From the NCBI GenBank assembly GCA_025526995.1, contig JAHLKG010000033.1:62001-126000 (forward strand): DNA of 64,000 nucleotides, in the 5' to 3' direction. The DNA comes from Powellomyces hirtus. Lineage: Eukaryota; Chytridiomycota; Chytridiomycetes; Spizellomycetales; Powellomycetaceae. A program made the position numbers and the translations under genes. The notes under the pieces were generated by a model. The model made no database searches, was not told the DNA's origin, and saw only the letters and a program-made list of their open reading frames with translations. Shown one piece after another: positions 13,106 to 25,011 of this stretch; position 1 is the stretch's first letter, and every line of letters starts with the position of its first letter.

Positions 13106-14533
13106 TTAGAAGGACATGCCCAAGCCGAAAGCCTCACCAGGACCGTACGCCTCTGGTGACATGACATAGTTGGACAAGTGGGCATGACTGTGGACAGCAG
13201 CGGCCTGAGCAGCCATTGCTTCCAGCTTCTTGTCGCAGCCCCACTTGATGAGATGTCTGCTGAGGGCGTCGTGGCGGGAGAAGACCTTGGCACAACAGTC
13301 GCACTTGAAGGGACGGATGCCGAGGTGGATGCGGGTATGGCGCTTGAGGTCGTGTTTGCGGGAGAATGAGGCGGGGCACAGCTCGCAGTGGAAAGGCTTG
13401 GGGTGCGGGCTGGACGTGCTGGACCGGTGGGTGGAAGAGCGGACGGGGGCGATCGCGACGCCCAAGACACGTTTGGCGAGGGGGGCCTTGACGTCCTCTT
13501 CTGCGTCCTTGACGTCCTGTTCTTCGGATTCCTCGTCGACAACAGAGGCGTCGTCATCTTGCTTCTCGAGCTTGACCTTGACCGTCTCGTCAGAGAACTC
13601 GGACTCGGTTGGGGATGAGCACTCGTCGGCAGAGGCAGGCTCATCTTTGGCCGGGGCGGGGGCGGGGAAGGTGGCCGATGGCGCGATGGTGAGGGGAACG
13701 GGAGACATGGGCGGGGTAGGGGTGGAAAAGGTGTTGAACGCGTATGGAGAACCGTGGCTCATTGGGAACGAAGTTTGCAGCGCGTGTGGGCGGGTGGGCG
13801 TAAACGCGTTCTCCATGACAAAGAACTGGTCAGCGGGAACACCAGGAACCGTTTTTGCCAGATTGGCTGTCTTTGGGGAGGCCTTGTAGGTAGCGCCATC
13901 GTAGGCAGCTGCGAGATTGTACTGGTGCACTGGAGACGCGGGTGTGAGTGGGGAGCAAGGAGAGGGAGGAGGCGTGTCGGGATGGCGGGGAGCCATGAGC
14001 GGAGAAGCGGAGTCTGAATCGGATGCAAAGTGGGAGGAGGAGACCGAGGAGAAGCTCATGCTTCTCTCGTCGACGGCCGATGGCAGACCAAAGTGGTAGT
14101 TGGCAAACTCGTCATTGAGATTGACTGAGTACGGATTCGCGTCAAGGCCGAATGCAAAAGTCTTGTCCTCGTCAGCAGGGGTCAGAAGGCCGTATGACGA
14201 GACGCTGTGGTAGGGGCCCCAGTGGTTGATCTTCGTGGAGCCAGCTCCATAATCAAAGGATGCGTCGAGGAAGATGCCAGCTGCCGGGGCCTCTTCTTCC
14301 TTGACCATTCTGTCGAACCGCTTTGACATTTCCAGGTCGATAGCGTCTGATGATATGTCGCCAGCGACACACGAGACATCCTTCTTCATCACCGGGTGTG
14401 CCGCGAACGGAGACAGATCATCGCCGGCCAGCCAGCAGTCGTCGATCGGGAAGCCCGTCAGCAAATCCAGCTCATGGCTGGAAGCGCCGAACAGTCCGTG
14501 GTTGAAGTCGTCCATTGGGTTTGAATAGGGCAT
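13106..14533 (-). CDS. C2H2 zinc-finger transcription factor (475 aa)
   Basis: Single uninterrupted frame. An upstream in-frame methionine at 14803 exists but lies in a microsatellite-containing leader and gives an unlikely cysteine/histidine-rich extension, so the start MPYSNPMDDF at 14533 was chosen. The first ~340 residues are S-, P- and D-rich. An acidic stretch (about residues 345-385) precedes two adjacent fingers near the C terminus: FHCELCPASFSRKHDLKRHT and FKCDCCAKVFSRHDALSRH, joined by an HLGIRPF linker. The second finger uses a cysteine as its last ligand (H-x5-C, HLIKWGC). This tandem is common in fungal regulators. The target is unknown; nuclear DNA binding is inferred. The second C2H2 gene in this window shares the design. 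Confidence 0.85.
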   Translation of the reverse strand: MPYSNPMDDFNHGLFGASSHELDLLTGFPIDDCWLAGDDLSPFAAHPVMKKDVSCVAGDISSDAIDLEMSKRFDRMVKEEEAPAAGIFLDASFDYGAGSTKINHWGPYHSVSSYGLLTPADEDKTFAFGLDANPYSVNLNDEFANYHFGLPSAVDERSMSFSSVSSSHFASDSDSASPLMAPRHPDTPPPSPCSPLTPASPVHQYNLAAAYDGATYKASPKTANLAKTVPGVPADQFFVMENAFTPTRPHALQTSFPMSHGSPYAFNTFSTPTPPMSPVPLTIAPSATFPAPAPAKDEPASADECSSPTESEFSDETVKVKLEKQDDDASVVDEESEEQDVKDAEEDVKAPLAKRVLGVAIAPVRSSTHRSSTSSPHPKPFHCELCPASFSRKHDLKRHTRIHLGIRPFKCDCCAKVFSRHDALSRHLIKWGCDKKLEAMAAQAAAVHSHAHLSNYVMSPEAYGPGEAFGLGMSF

Positions 14534-14734
14534 GGTGTTGGAAACTGTGCAGGGACAAGGAGTTGAAAGAGCAGGGATGGAAATGAATGCAAAGAAGAAA
14601 AGTGGCACTGTGGCGGGGACGTGGACAACTTGTAGGAGGACAGGAGTGCTATGGCTTTTGGGCGGGGACAGAACGTGGCAAACGGCTTTTAACTGATAAA
14701 GAAACACTTTGAGGCAGACGCGTGGGGGGAGGGG

Positions 14735-14754
14735 GTGTGTGTGTGTGTGTGTGT
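14735..14754. repeat. (GT)10 microsatellite
   Basis: Ten uninterrupted GT dinucleotides in the region upstream of the C2H2 gene on the opposite strand, probably in its 5' leader. Confidence 0.9.
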
Positions 14755-15529
14755 GCGTACACGAAGTGCACGGCGTTCGTGTCCTCAGCCGGGCGTGTCT
14801 CACTCAGCAAGCCACGGACGAAAGAGAGGCCAACCTCCCAAAATTTCCAAAGTGAGCAAATTGCGGTGTGTCCAAATCGTGGAGGCAAAATTGCGCGAGG
14901 AAGGCAAGTCCTTTTGATCGCGCTTGGAATGTGGTAGAAACCACTGTGGCAGTCTACAAGTTGGGGTCCGAACGGTTTTACCACACACCGCTGCAGATCT
15001 GCCTCCGCGTCAATCTGCTCAGTTTGGTCATAGTGAGATCCAGAGGCCAAGGCTCGACGCATGTCGCACTGTGTAGATTGCCATTATTGAAACAAACGCC
15101 TTCGACCCCTCCTCGCCTGTCCTTCTGAGCAAAGAGCTCCAACCTCTTTTGCACGACTTTTAAGACGAATTGATCTCATCAAGTCAAAACCGGAAGAGAG
15201 GTGGAGCGCTACGCCTACTACAGGCGACAACACGGGGCGCTCTGCTCCGCCTCTGTCTCCAATTTTGAGCTCCATTTTTGTAACATCTGGTGGTTCTGAG
15301 TTCCGTAAACTGGTCGAATTGTTTGCACTCACTAAATGACCGTACCTTATGCCAGCGATTCGGACAAGTGGGGGGCCGAAACAAGCAAATGCGCTTGGGC
15401 TAACGTGATGTTGCGCAAAGATGAAGCGCAAGGACAAGATAGTATCCAGTAAGGAGAAGTGTGAAAAGCGCAGTGTGAAACTCAGCGTGCTAAGCCCGGT
15501 GGTACATTGCAACCACACTCGATTGATTC

Positions 15530-15685
15530 AAGCCACGTGGGATTGAAGTGTCTTTTAGTGGAGGGCGATCGGCAAGCCACTCCAGAAACAAGCCACTTCC
15601 CACACCAAGCCACAGACTGGGATCAACTGGATGATGGGACTTCATCATGGGAGGCAAAAGGAAAGAAAAAGCGACACAAAGCCAC
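15530..15685 (+). promoter_or_regulatory. Cluster of five AAGCCAC heptamers
   Basis: AAGCCAC occurs at 15530, 15574, 15590, 15607 and 15679, all in the same orientation, within 156 bp of non-coding DNA. The flanks differ between copies, so this is not a simple tandem duplication. It may be a regulatory-protein binding array. No factor can be named. Confidence 0.35.
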
Positions 15686-18600
15686 GTTGCACGCGTTTCC
15701 TTCTTTTTATCTCACTTTGCTGAGCGCCCGTGTGTACTGCTTTTTGCCTCTGTGGCGTTCAAAGGTAAAGAAAGCCCTCCCTCTCGCGCGTGGGAGACGG
15801 CGATCCTCACCTCCCGCCGTGCCCGCCTTCCGACAAGAAGCAAACCGACGCCTACTTGCGACATTTGGTTTGCCACATTTGGACTTGTGTCCGGTACCGC
15901 CTGGGTCCCCACGAACGCTGTTGCAATCTCGCCCGATTAGGCAAGTGCATCTCGGCGAGAAGAAAACCTACTGGATGGCGTCGAAGCGTCGATTTTCGAT
16001 GGGAATACAGTGGAGGCGTCCAACGAGATGAAAAAGACTTGATGTGGGATTGGTGGTGTATATCAAATGCGGTTTTATGAAGTGATACTCGGAATCGGGA
16101 TGGGGTGGCTGTGTGCTTGGGCGTTTTTGACATGATGTTGAAAGCGAGCTTTATGTGGTGTACATGTACAGCCTTTTCATGACCGGGACCAGAACATGCA
16201 CGGCGAGCTCGCTCCTTGCCCCGTGCAAAAGACACCGCGGGTGGAGGAGCGCCACGGGCGCGGGGGATACCTCATGCATGGCAGCCATGGCGTTGATGTG
16301 AGCCTACAAGCATGTACTGTAAGCCTTGCCACGAGTTGTACGACACGAAAGCGTGACGACTCGGAGTCAATATGGGCGGCGAAAGAAAGGTGTCGTTGCT
16401 TCCGCCACCGCATGCGGTAGTCGGGCAGCATGGTCGAATACGAAAGCGTGGAATTGATGCACACCAAAAGCCTTGCCACAATCAGACAAGGCGGGTGATT
16501 GAGCACAAGTGTATTGGAGGCAAAAAATGAAACAAGAAAACTACCCATCGGTGTAGGGATTGGTTGATGACGGAAGACCCGGTGACGCGTAGCCGACGTG
16601 GTGACATCTCCTCTTCCTCGGCGTTTGTAGGGCGCCGATAAGGTGCATGTATTACACCCAATCCGTCCCGTCAATGCGTACTGTACTACTAGTATCTAGT
16701 AGTGTCCGCCTGTCGCAGCTGCAGCATGGTTGCTACAATATCGCAAAGGAAAAACCATGCCACGAGGTGTATAACAAGAGCGTCCCACAAGATTATCACC
16801 ACCCGTGGTGGCCACCTACCGCGGATATATTTCACCATCAACTTGAAAAAGGGACCACGTGCTCTCAGCTGACGTTATGTCCGATCGTTGCGGAAATCTG
16901 TCCGGTGCGGCGCAGGCCTCGAGCGCGCTCATAACGTAAGCAGATACCTTCGGATTGTTTTTGGGGGCCTTCTCGCGTTTCTTCCTGTCCCTTGCTTCTG
17001 TCACATTTTCTCGAAACATTTTTTATGCTTTTTACGTTCGAGAACGTTACGCCACCTTTCGTGGCAAGTTTTACTGCGGCTTTCTGTACTTGTTGCGGCT
17101 TGCCGATATAGCAGGTGATGAGGCTGAAGCATAAAACTTTGCACTTCTTTTCTCAACAGGCTCTGGCGCTGTTGCGGGCGACTGTGTTGCTTTTCTCCAG
17201 AAACTCCGGCGTTGTTGGAGTTCTTTTTCCCAAAGGCGTCAGCGCTGTTGCGGGGGACAGGGTGACACGCCCTGGAACAATCCCCCTTTCTCTAGTTTCC
17301 CCTGCATGAATAGATCGGTCGCGATATCGTACATGATGCCGTCGGTGTACAAGCTCAACGTTTAAAGGGGAGAGCTTTACCCCTTATAGCCGTCGCATCC
17401 CTTCAAGGCGCTCTCAATAGCTGATTTAATGCTCGCCTCGACTCTGTGGCAGTGAAATGCTCTCTCACCTTGACTTTTCTTCCGTTCGTTTTTGGGCCGC
17501 GAATCGGGTGCTGGAAGGAGGGAAAAAGAGTGCAAAGCAGCGTGACAGTGTGCAAGATAGAAAGTGGAACAGGATCTGATACGGACAGCAAGAGAACCTG
17601 AGTGCGCTCTCTAGGACAAAGCCAGCAACAAAACTTGGCGTCATACGGAGGTTTGAATGCAACGAGGCATTAGAAGGAGAGTGGCAGACTGACGAAGAGA
17701 TGTCGCGCTCTGTGGCATGCAATCAGCAAATACAGGGGTGGAGAAGGGCAATGAGCAAGGTGGAGCGAGGGCAGCAACGGAGGCGGTGGGTTCGGGTGTA
17801 GGATAGACAAACAATGGGCAGGACGCTAGGAAGGGTCGGGAGTAGTGGATTGACTATGTCCGCTTTTCAACATGTTCCTCTTTGCGGGCTACCGTGTCCC
17901 GTCGCATGTTGGCCCATAAATCCATGACCGGCAACGAACGGGGGTACATCGATCCCTCTACCTTTGCGAAGTATCACTGCATTTAGAATAACGCACATTT
18001 TGCGCTTCACAAAAAACATCAAAAGAGGACCAGTGATTGGCAGGCCAAGTACTTCCAGTCAGAGCTCTCCGTCAATCTTTTCGCAATTATTCACCAGAGT
18101 GAATTACAAGGAGAGGAGTTCTTGTGAAATCTGAACTACCCCACTCAATGGCTGTGATCAGATGAGCTTTGGTCCGTGGACCTTGGCACGAAAAGTTCTG
18201 GTTCCTTATTGGCGCCTTGGTTCCCCACTCTCGCGGACTGGAGTGTGCCTAGCGCTGCTTGCATTAGCTTTCCACCAAGTTATACCCTTTTGTTGACATG
18301 AAATAAGAGAGCGGATAGAAAGAAAGGCGGTCAAGTATTTGCAGAGTTGCAATGAAGCTGTGTTCCAGGGTACTTGGGTGTGCAAAGGGCTCATCAGACT
18401 GCGTCATTATTCCTCCATGTGCCCCCAATGTTCTGGTCAATACACAGACTATCCAGCCAACAGACTATTCAGTCACGATCGGATCTTAATGTAAGAAATA
18501 GAATTGGCACCCTGACTAGCCTTCGCAGGTTCAGTGGCCATCTGGCCCTTCATTTCACTGACAACAGGAGTCATACACTCTTGATGGTATCGAAGTGAAT

Positions 18601-19253
18601 ACCTCCAATACAAGGGCGCAACGTAATGGGCACAGTCCTGGTAATGGGCACATTGGTTTAAAGAGGATCTCGACGGATAACGTGCAGCGGGAGCCGGGGA
18701 GGCTCAACCAAGCAGGATCGGGACATACACGACACTGACTCATGCTTCGCGATTGCTCGCCCATCACATTCTTCCGCTATTCAACGATAAATATTTGGCG
18801 TGCTGCAGGATACTGGGTCGTAGGCCAATGGACCAAAAGCAGTGTGCGGATCTGTGTGAGCTAGCGGACGTTTTCTCGACATCTAGCAGCCGGATAACGG
18901 GGGTGGGGAGAAATCCAACACTGACTCAGGGCCAGGTTGACCGGAACGTTTTTGAAATTATTAGACAGGGGGGCTTTATTCCTTGACTGTCCATATCAAA
19001 ATTAATGCATCTACGCACTTCCGCAATGGGCTCATTCGATGGGCACATTAGAAAGTCTCAGTGACGTTCTACTGGTTGTTGGTGACAGGAAACCCTTCTG
19101 ATTTGCTTCGCTATCCAAGGAGGCGTCGCTCTCGCACCTTTCTCAAGATGTCTCCCACGCGGTAGAATCCGCTAATGACCACATTTTTCGTTCTACGATC
19201 TCACAGATGTGTGACGGGACCGCGTTATATGGCATGCGAGCGGGAGGAGCGCC

Positions 19254-19505
19254 TTGGGTTTAGAGAAATATATGGGGCGGAAGGCTCTGAATTCTCGTAC
19301 CATCGCAAACGGCGCCTCGGTCTGCTTTGCTACATATGGGGAGGGGCTTGTTGATTTGAGGTCCCGGAGTTGCAAGTTACGCCCTCTGTCGCTGCTGCTA
19401 TCTCCGGAGCTCGGTCTGTTGAATTATCTATATTATTCTCTGACCGCTGCAAATGGCCTAACCCGTTGCAAGTCTGTGTTCTATTGCGACCCATGCGTTG
19501 GTTGA
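19254..19505 (+). mobile_element. Degenerate Ty1/copia-like fragment
   Basis: An 83-codon frame reads like the segment that precedes the integrase domain of copia polyproteins: ANG, then GEGLVDLRSRSCKL, then LLLSPELGLLNYLYYSLTAANG, which resembles the family's VLYVPEL..NLLS..L...NG pattern. Spacing of these blocks fits, but several key positions are altered and no protease, integrase or reverse transcriptase is seen on either side. Interpreted as an old broken copy. The similarity is by eye only. Confidence 0.4.
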
Positions 19506-19865
19506 ATCCTTGAGCACACCACATTTCCGAGCGGTAAAAAATTACTTGAATGCCATCACGGAATTCGGACATATCAGATCTACTTGGTTCAAATTTTGTA
19601 TTAAATCCGTCGACGAGATCGTTGTCCAGGAAGCCAAAAAAAGAAAGGGAGAAAGAGAAAACACTTTGTAACTGTAGAATATTCGACGTCGCGTCGTGAT
19701 TCTATTCGACGTCATATCACACAAGCCACAAAAACGCCACATCAAATTTCCTCTTTCCAACTTTCCTTCTTTTCTCTGTAAAAGTTTCGCAACACTACCA
19801 CACTCGTTTCCATCTCTGCCCTATAAGCTCCGTCGCAGAAGGAATCTACATACCCACCACCAGCC

Positions 19866-21661
19866 ATGGTCTCCAACGAAACGCACCCGAATGGGTCGTT
19901 CGGTAAGGCTTCTTTTGCCGCAGCACCATTTGCATTCCTCATTCCCCTCACCCACCTTGCCCCGCTGTCTTCCCATACAGAGCCGTCCAAGAAACTTCCA
20001 ATGCGCATCTTTCTCATCCAGTCCGCATACGGGCTCTTTGCGTCTTCCGGCGGGTACCGCGCTAACCTCGCCTTCTGCCGAGCCATGGTTGACGCGGGGC
20101 ATCAAGTGAAAATGGTGGCATTCCCATACAGAGCCGACCTCGGAAGCCTCGCATCATCATCTCCATCATCATCGCCTACGACCAACAGCAAGAATGGGTC
20201 AGAGTCAGAAAGCATAACCATGGGATCCTCGCAGGTTCCCATCTCGCGATTCGAGTATAAAGGCATCCAGGTAGTCGGACTCGACGCGGACGCGTATTCT
20301 TCGGTCTTTGACGACGAGGCCATGAAGGACCAGTACGCCCACTGGCTGGAAGACGAGCGCGAGGTGGATGAGTGTGTCGCGCGGAAAAAATTCATACATG
20401 GAGAAATGCAACAGTTTGAACCAACGCATTGTGTCATGAACGAACGCGGCAGCCTTAAAATCGCCATGGACGACAAGTTGCCGTGTAAATGTGTCCGCGT
20501 GTTTATCGCGCATGATGTGAATAATTTGCCGTTTGGACCCTTCTCAGCTACCGGGCCGTCCAAAGGTACGCGGGGTGCAAAATCATCATGACGCCCTGTT
20601 TTTTCTCGGTTTTTTCAAGGACTCTCAACCCCCTTTTGTGCTCCGTGCCAGCCCAACACGACCGGCTTCGCAACGTCGAGGGTCTCTGGACCGTCAGCGA
20701 AGCCGTGAAAGCGTATTTCACACAATTCGGCCAACTCCACAACGCAAAAGTCCTTCCCAACCACCCTTACATCTTTGCCGACGACCCGGACTCACTCCCG
20801 TTCTATGGTACCCGCAACCCGCCCCCCCCCCCTCATCTCCACCCCCGCATTCCTCATCATCCCCGCATTCTTATTCCTTTTTTCCAAACTCGGCTTTGTA
20901 AGACAATTGGTCCCAATCCCACGTCACCCTCATCAACCCGGGGCCCGCGAAAGGCTTCCTCCTCGCCCACGCGCTCGCGCGGCTAGCCCCCGACGTGCAA
21001 TTCCTCGTCATCAAGTCGTGGGCCATGCAACCCTACGTCGTGTCCCAATTCCAGCACCTCCCCAACGTCACGGTCGAGCCCGCGTATAAAGACACGGAAC
21101 AGCTCTGGGCGAAAACAAAAGTGCTCGTCGTGCCGTCCGTGTGCTATGAGGCGTTTGGACTGGTCGTCGTGGAAGCCCTGTTGAGGGGTATCCCCGTCAT
21201 TTCGTCCGACGCGGGCGGCTTGCCCGAAGCGCATCTGGGCGTGCCGTGGGTCTTGCCCGTCACACCGATATCGGAAAAGGAAACAGAGCCCGAGTTGGTG
21301 GACAAGTTTGGGGAGTGGAAATTGCCAGGTGAATAATATAAAAAAAACAAATAACCCACAAAAAAAGCAAAATCACGCATTTCCCCTTCCCCTCCACCAA
21401 CAATCCATTCTCACCTGCCCCCATTTTTCATTTCTCTGTCTTCTATTCCACGCCATTTTGATAGAAAACGACCCAGAACCATGGGTACTGACGCTCCACT
21501 CTGCGCTCTGGGACCAGGCCCTCTACGAGCAGGTCCGGGTGCAAGGGCGCTCGGCCGCGTTGGCGTACCTGGCTGGGCTGGACACGGAAAAGTACGAGCA
21601 GTGGTTTGCGGATTTGGCTGACACCCTGGGCCAGGATCCCAACGCAAAACACACGCAGTAG
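19866..21661 (+). CDS. GT4/GT-B family glycosyltransferase
   Basis: Five exons: 19866-19902, 19981-20565, 20652-20807, 20903-21328 and 21465-21661; about 466 aa. The N-terminal half begins MRIFLIQSAYGLFASSGGYR, a GT-B acceptor-domain start. The C-terminal half has the donor-domain features: KGFLLAHALARLAPDVQFLV, then KVLVVPSVCYEAFGLVVVEA, the EX7E motif typical of family GT4, followed by GIPVISSDAGGLPE. No signal peptide or membrane segment is apparent, so a cytosolic or peripheral location is inferred; substrate is unknown. The first intron (78 nt) is a multiple of three with no stop, so its retention would add 26 residues. Converges on SEY1. Confidence 0.85.
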
Positions 21662-21996
21662 AGACCCATTTGGAGTAGAGACAACAAACAGAACAAGGGG
21701 AATGGTTTGTTTGTTGTATGTGGATAATTTATATGTATTTTTTTTTTCCTCAGCTGCTCGGGTCTTTGGACTGTTGTACCAGGAATTGAGAGCTAGACAG
21801 GTTGATGTGTCTTTTTGTGTATTTTATATTTTGTGCATAGCTTTTCTAAAGGGAGGGGGGAGAAAAAGGGTGTGCGGACTCGTGCCAATATGTAAAAAGT
21901 GAGGGGGGTTATGAATGGGGGGGAGGGGGGGAATGTGCGTGACAAGAAAGACGTGACAATGAGCGGGGGCGGCGGATACTCTACTCCCGCTCGTCT
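21662..21996. other. Convergent intergenic region
   Basis: About 335 bp between the 3' ends of the glycosyltransferase gene (+) and SEY1 (-). T-rich then G-rich; no gene seen. Confidence 0.4.
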
Positions 21997-24900
21997 CTAC
22001 TCGTCTCTGGTGCGATACCGATCCGAGATGGTATCCGAGCTCCGTCCCGCCGCAGCAGGCGTCGGTACCATTTCGACCTCGTCTTGGGCGTCGTCGGGGT
22101 GGTGTCTACGTCTGATGGAGTTGTTGCTGTGGAATGCCGGTGAGGACGCTGAGCGTTCGAGGCGCTGGAGGGTGGCGCTGTTGCGGAGGTTCATGACCGT
22201 GTCGAGGGACACCCCCGTGCGTTCCGAGATCTGGGTGGCGGTTTCCTTGAGGGTGGCGCGGGCCACGTTGAGCACGGGGCGGGTCATGCCGGTGCGCCAT
22301 ATCGCGTACGCGGCTGGAAAAGGGGAAATGCCAAAAAAAAAAAAAAAAAAAAAAAACAAGATACGTTAGTGATGACGAGCATTCGACCATCGTTTTTCGC
22401 GGTGGGTGATTTATGGGGGGTGTGTGGTTCCGGTTCCGTCTTACCGGCCAAGCAGAGGAGTGAAATCAGGGTCAAGTACGGGTTGGACAAGATGGCGACG
22501 AGCTCGTTCCATCCGAGTCCAAACGCCATGAGGTAGAACAGTTTGCTGGGTCCGACCTGGTTGACGACAATGGAGCGTTTGGCTTCCACAAACAAGAGGT
22601 CGGCTTCGCGTTTGAACTTGTCGCGGATCGATTGGAGGCGCACGGGGGAGAGCACGACAAAGGACGACGGGTCAAAGCGGTCGTCGTCCAAGATCGAGCG
22701 GTCGAGGTCCGACTGCGGCACGTCAATCTTGGCGTACAGCATGCTGAGCTGGTCAGCATCGTCGCGCGCGCGGGTGAACGGGCCATCGATATCGTCGCCC
22801 GCCGACCAGACGCGCGGCACGCCCGACTCGTCGTACCGGAAGCGGGTCTCGAAGCGGTGGCGCAGTCGTTCGAGGACCTTGACGTCCGCGAATTCGTCCT
22901 TGATGGTTTTCTGCATCAGGTCCCAGGCCTGGTACTTCATTTCGCGGACCGAGGTGGCGATTTCGTCGGCGCTCGAGTCAAAGCCCGCGAGCTGTTTGGC
23001 GAGCTGCGTTTCCGCTTTTTCCAGGGTTTGCGTGAACGTGGCGAATATCTTTTTCCACACGTCCGTCGGGCCGTCGTTCAGGAGCACTTCAACCGGTTCA
23101 ATGAGGTTTTGCGAAATGTAGCGGTCGAGGTTCTTGACCACGCGGTTCATGGCTTCGGTGCGTTTCTGGGTCGCAATGTCGTCAATCTCGGCCTGGAACT
23201 GAGAAAAGTACTCGTCGCCGTCCCAGTCGGCCTCCAGCAGCTTGCTGGCTTCCGAGACGCGCGTGTAGTAGCTCTCGGCTTCTTGGCGGGATTCGCGCAA
23301 CTTGAGCGCAAAATCGCTGTCGTCTCCCCTCATCTTCTCGCTCAGGCGTTCGTTGAAAATCTGCAGCGAGCGTTTATGGAGGTTTCGCAGTTGCTGGACA
23401 TAGTACACATGCAGGGCCTGCGACATTTTGTCCTTGAACTCGCCGCGCTTTTTCTGGTACACCTCCTTGTTGTACCGGCTGCCGTCCTGGTCGAATGCCT
23501 CGAGAGCCGTCATAAAGTGCTGTTGCGTTTCCTTTCCGAGGGTTTCCAGCACCTTCCCACTCTCGAGCTGATTTCGGTACTGCTTGATTTCCACCGCGAA
23601 CGCCTCGTACGCGACGCGCATGATCTCGTCGCACCGGTACTGCGCCAGGAGTTGTTGTTGAGTCGGGAGATCGAGATCGCGGTTCGTGACAATCTTTTCC
23701 CATATGGCTTCGGCAAACTGCGGGAACCCGTCCGCGGGGATATGCTTGTGAAACGTGGGCTTGAAGGTGTAGGCGGGATCTTGTTTGTCGTAGAAGCGGT
23801 TCTTGAGCTTTTGCGCCTCGGCGTTGAAGGCCTGGAGAGCGTACACTTTGTGGGGCAGGCCGGCGAAATTGAATTCAAAAAAGTCGCTGATCAGGGAGCC
23901 CTCCTTGCCCGGTGGCTGCAAAATACGTTGTGAGCAAAAAACTAGAACCGGACCATTGGTGTGCTTGAGCCAAGCGTCACACCCCACCTTGATCAACCCA
24001 GCCCATATTCTCTCCAGGTCTTTCATCAAACTCCCCGCAAGGTTTTCAATCGGGGTGACGCCCGTGAAATCACGGATAACAAAGAACAGGCACGTTTTCG
24101 GCGACCTATGATCACACAATCGAGCCCCAACATTGTCAACTTTGTCCCTGCGCGGTAGGGAAAAGAGCGACACACATTGCGCGCTTACCCCTTCTGTTGG
24201 AACAGCTGCAAGTTGACTTCAAACACAGTCTTCAGCAGGCCCATGTTGGCGCCATTGTACAATCCAACCTGATTCTCCCACATGTTGACCAACAGTACTT
24301 CGGCAATGGCGATCGAAAACAGGGCGCTCTTGCGCTCGAAATCTTGGTCTTCGCCACGCTCGCGGCCGTCCGTACCCTCTACATCAAGGACGAGAAGATC
24401 GGCGTCTTTCGCCTTGCTGACCCATATTCCTATTTGCACGTCAGTGGGTTCCGTTAACAACGGAGGCTAGTTGTTGGAAAGTGTACACTGCTGTCTGTGC
24501 ATTCACGCACCTTTGGTTGTTTGCTGTCGGGAAACCTCGTCCATCACGTCAAAGTTGGTGCCAAAAAGTCGATTCAGCAGAGTACCTATCCCAACGCCAA
24601 CAAAAATGAGTTTCCTTCACTGAAAACCCGCACCCCGTCCACCACGTCTCAACCTACTCTTTCCAGTACTCTGCGATCCAAACACCGCAACCACATTGTA
24701 GTCGAATCCGCGGCTAACAATATCCCACTTGTTCTTCATATAGTCCAGCAAGTCCGGTCTATCCCCAAAACAAAACAAAGAAAAGAAGCAAAGATTAGCC
24801 TCCGTGCTCCTCTATCCCCCGCCCCACACAAGAACGAATATGCTCCATACGTAAACTCCTGGTTCTCGTTCACAGCCTGCAGACGCGGGTCGGCAGCGTC

Positions 24901-25011
24901 GAGGGTGACCCATCCTCCGGCGGCTCCGGTTTTGGCGGGGGAGAGAGGAGGGGGCGCACCATTAGTGGAGAGGCTGTCGACGTCTGGGACGTGGAGAGGG
25001 AGGTCGGACAT
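21997..25011 (-). CDS. SEY1: SEY1 dynamin-like GTPase for ER membrane fusion
   Basis: Seven exons: 25011-24851, 24758-24658, 24585-24511, 24429-24189, 24105-23988, 23915-22445 and 22313-21997; about 827 aa, normal for the family. The P loop GSQSTGKS (residues 81-88) is split by an intron and continues [14 protein letters not shown]. The conserved G3 block [20 protein letters not shown] and the G4 region [17 protein letters not shown] are intact. A long helical-bundle region follows, then two closely spaced hydrophobic stretches ([19 protein letters not shown] and [12 protein letters not shown]) forming the membrane hairpin, and a cytosolic tail of about 100 residues with an amphipathic start. 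Sey1/RHD3/atlastin proteins fuse ER tubules. The last intron has a 24-nt T tract just before the acceptor. Confidence 0.95.
22333..22356. repeat. Poly(A)24 tract in SEY1 last intron
   Basis: Twenty-four consecutive A on the + strand, read as a poly-U tract upstream of the 3' splice site of SEY1. Its length is liable to sequencing error. Confidence 0.85.

Larger units (their letters stand above)
14534..19865. other. Gene-poor interval of about 5.3 kb
   Basis: No gene can be supported here. The frames that are open are short, unrelated to anything I recognise and compositionally unlike the neighbouring genes. Contents worth noting are the GT microsatellite, a cluster of AAGCCAC heptamers (15530-15685) and a copia-like relic (19254-19505). 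The first ~1 kb is likely upstream regulatory sequence of the C2H2 gene. Confidence 0.5.

Noticed and set aside
14534..14803. In-frame 90-residue N-terminal extension of the first C2H2 gene
   Set aside because: It reads through the (GT)n microsatellite as a TH repeat and looks like leader sequence; the start at 14533 is more natural.
15084..16674. Several frames of 100-170 codons on both strands
   Set aside because: No recognisable domain, no conserved-looking composition, and they overlap each other on both strands.
22632..23933. Open frame of 433 codons on the plus strand
   Set aside because: Antisense shadow of the large SEY1 exon.
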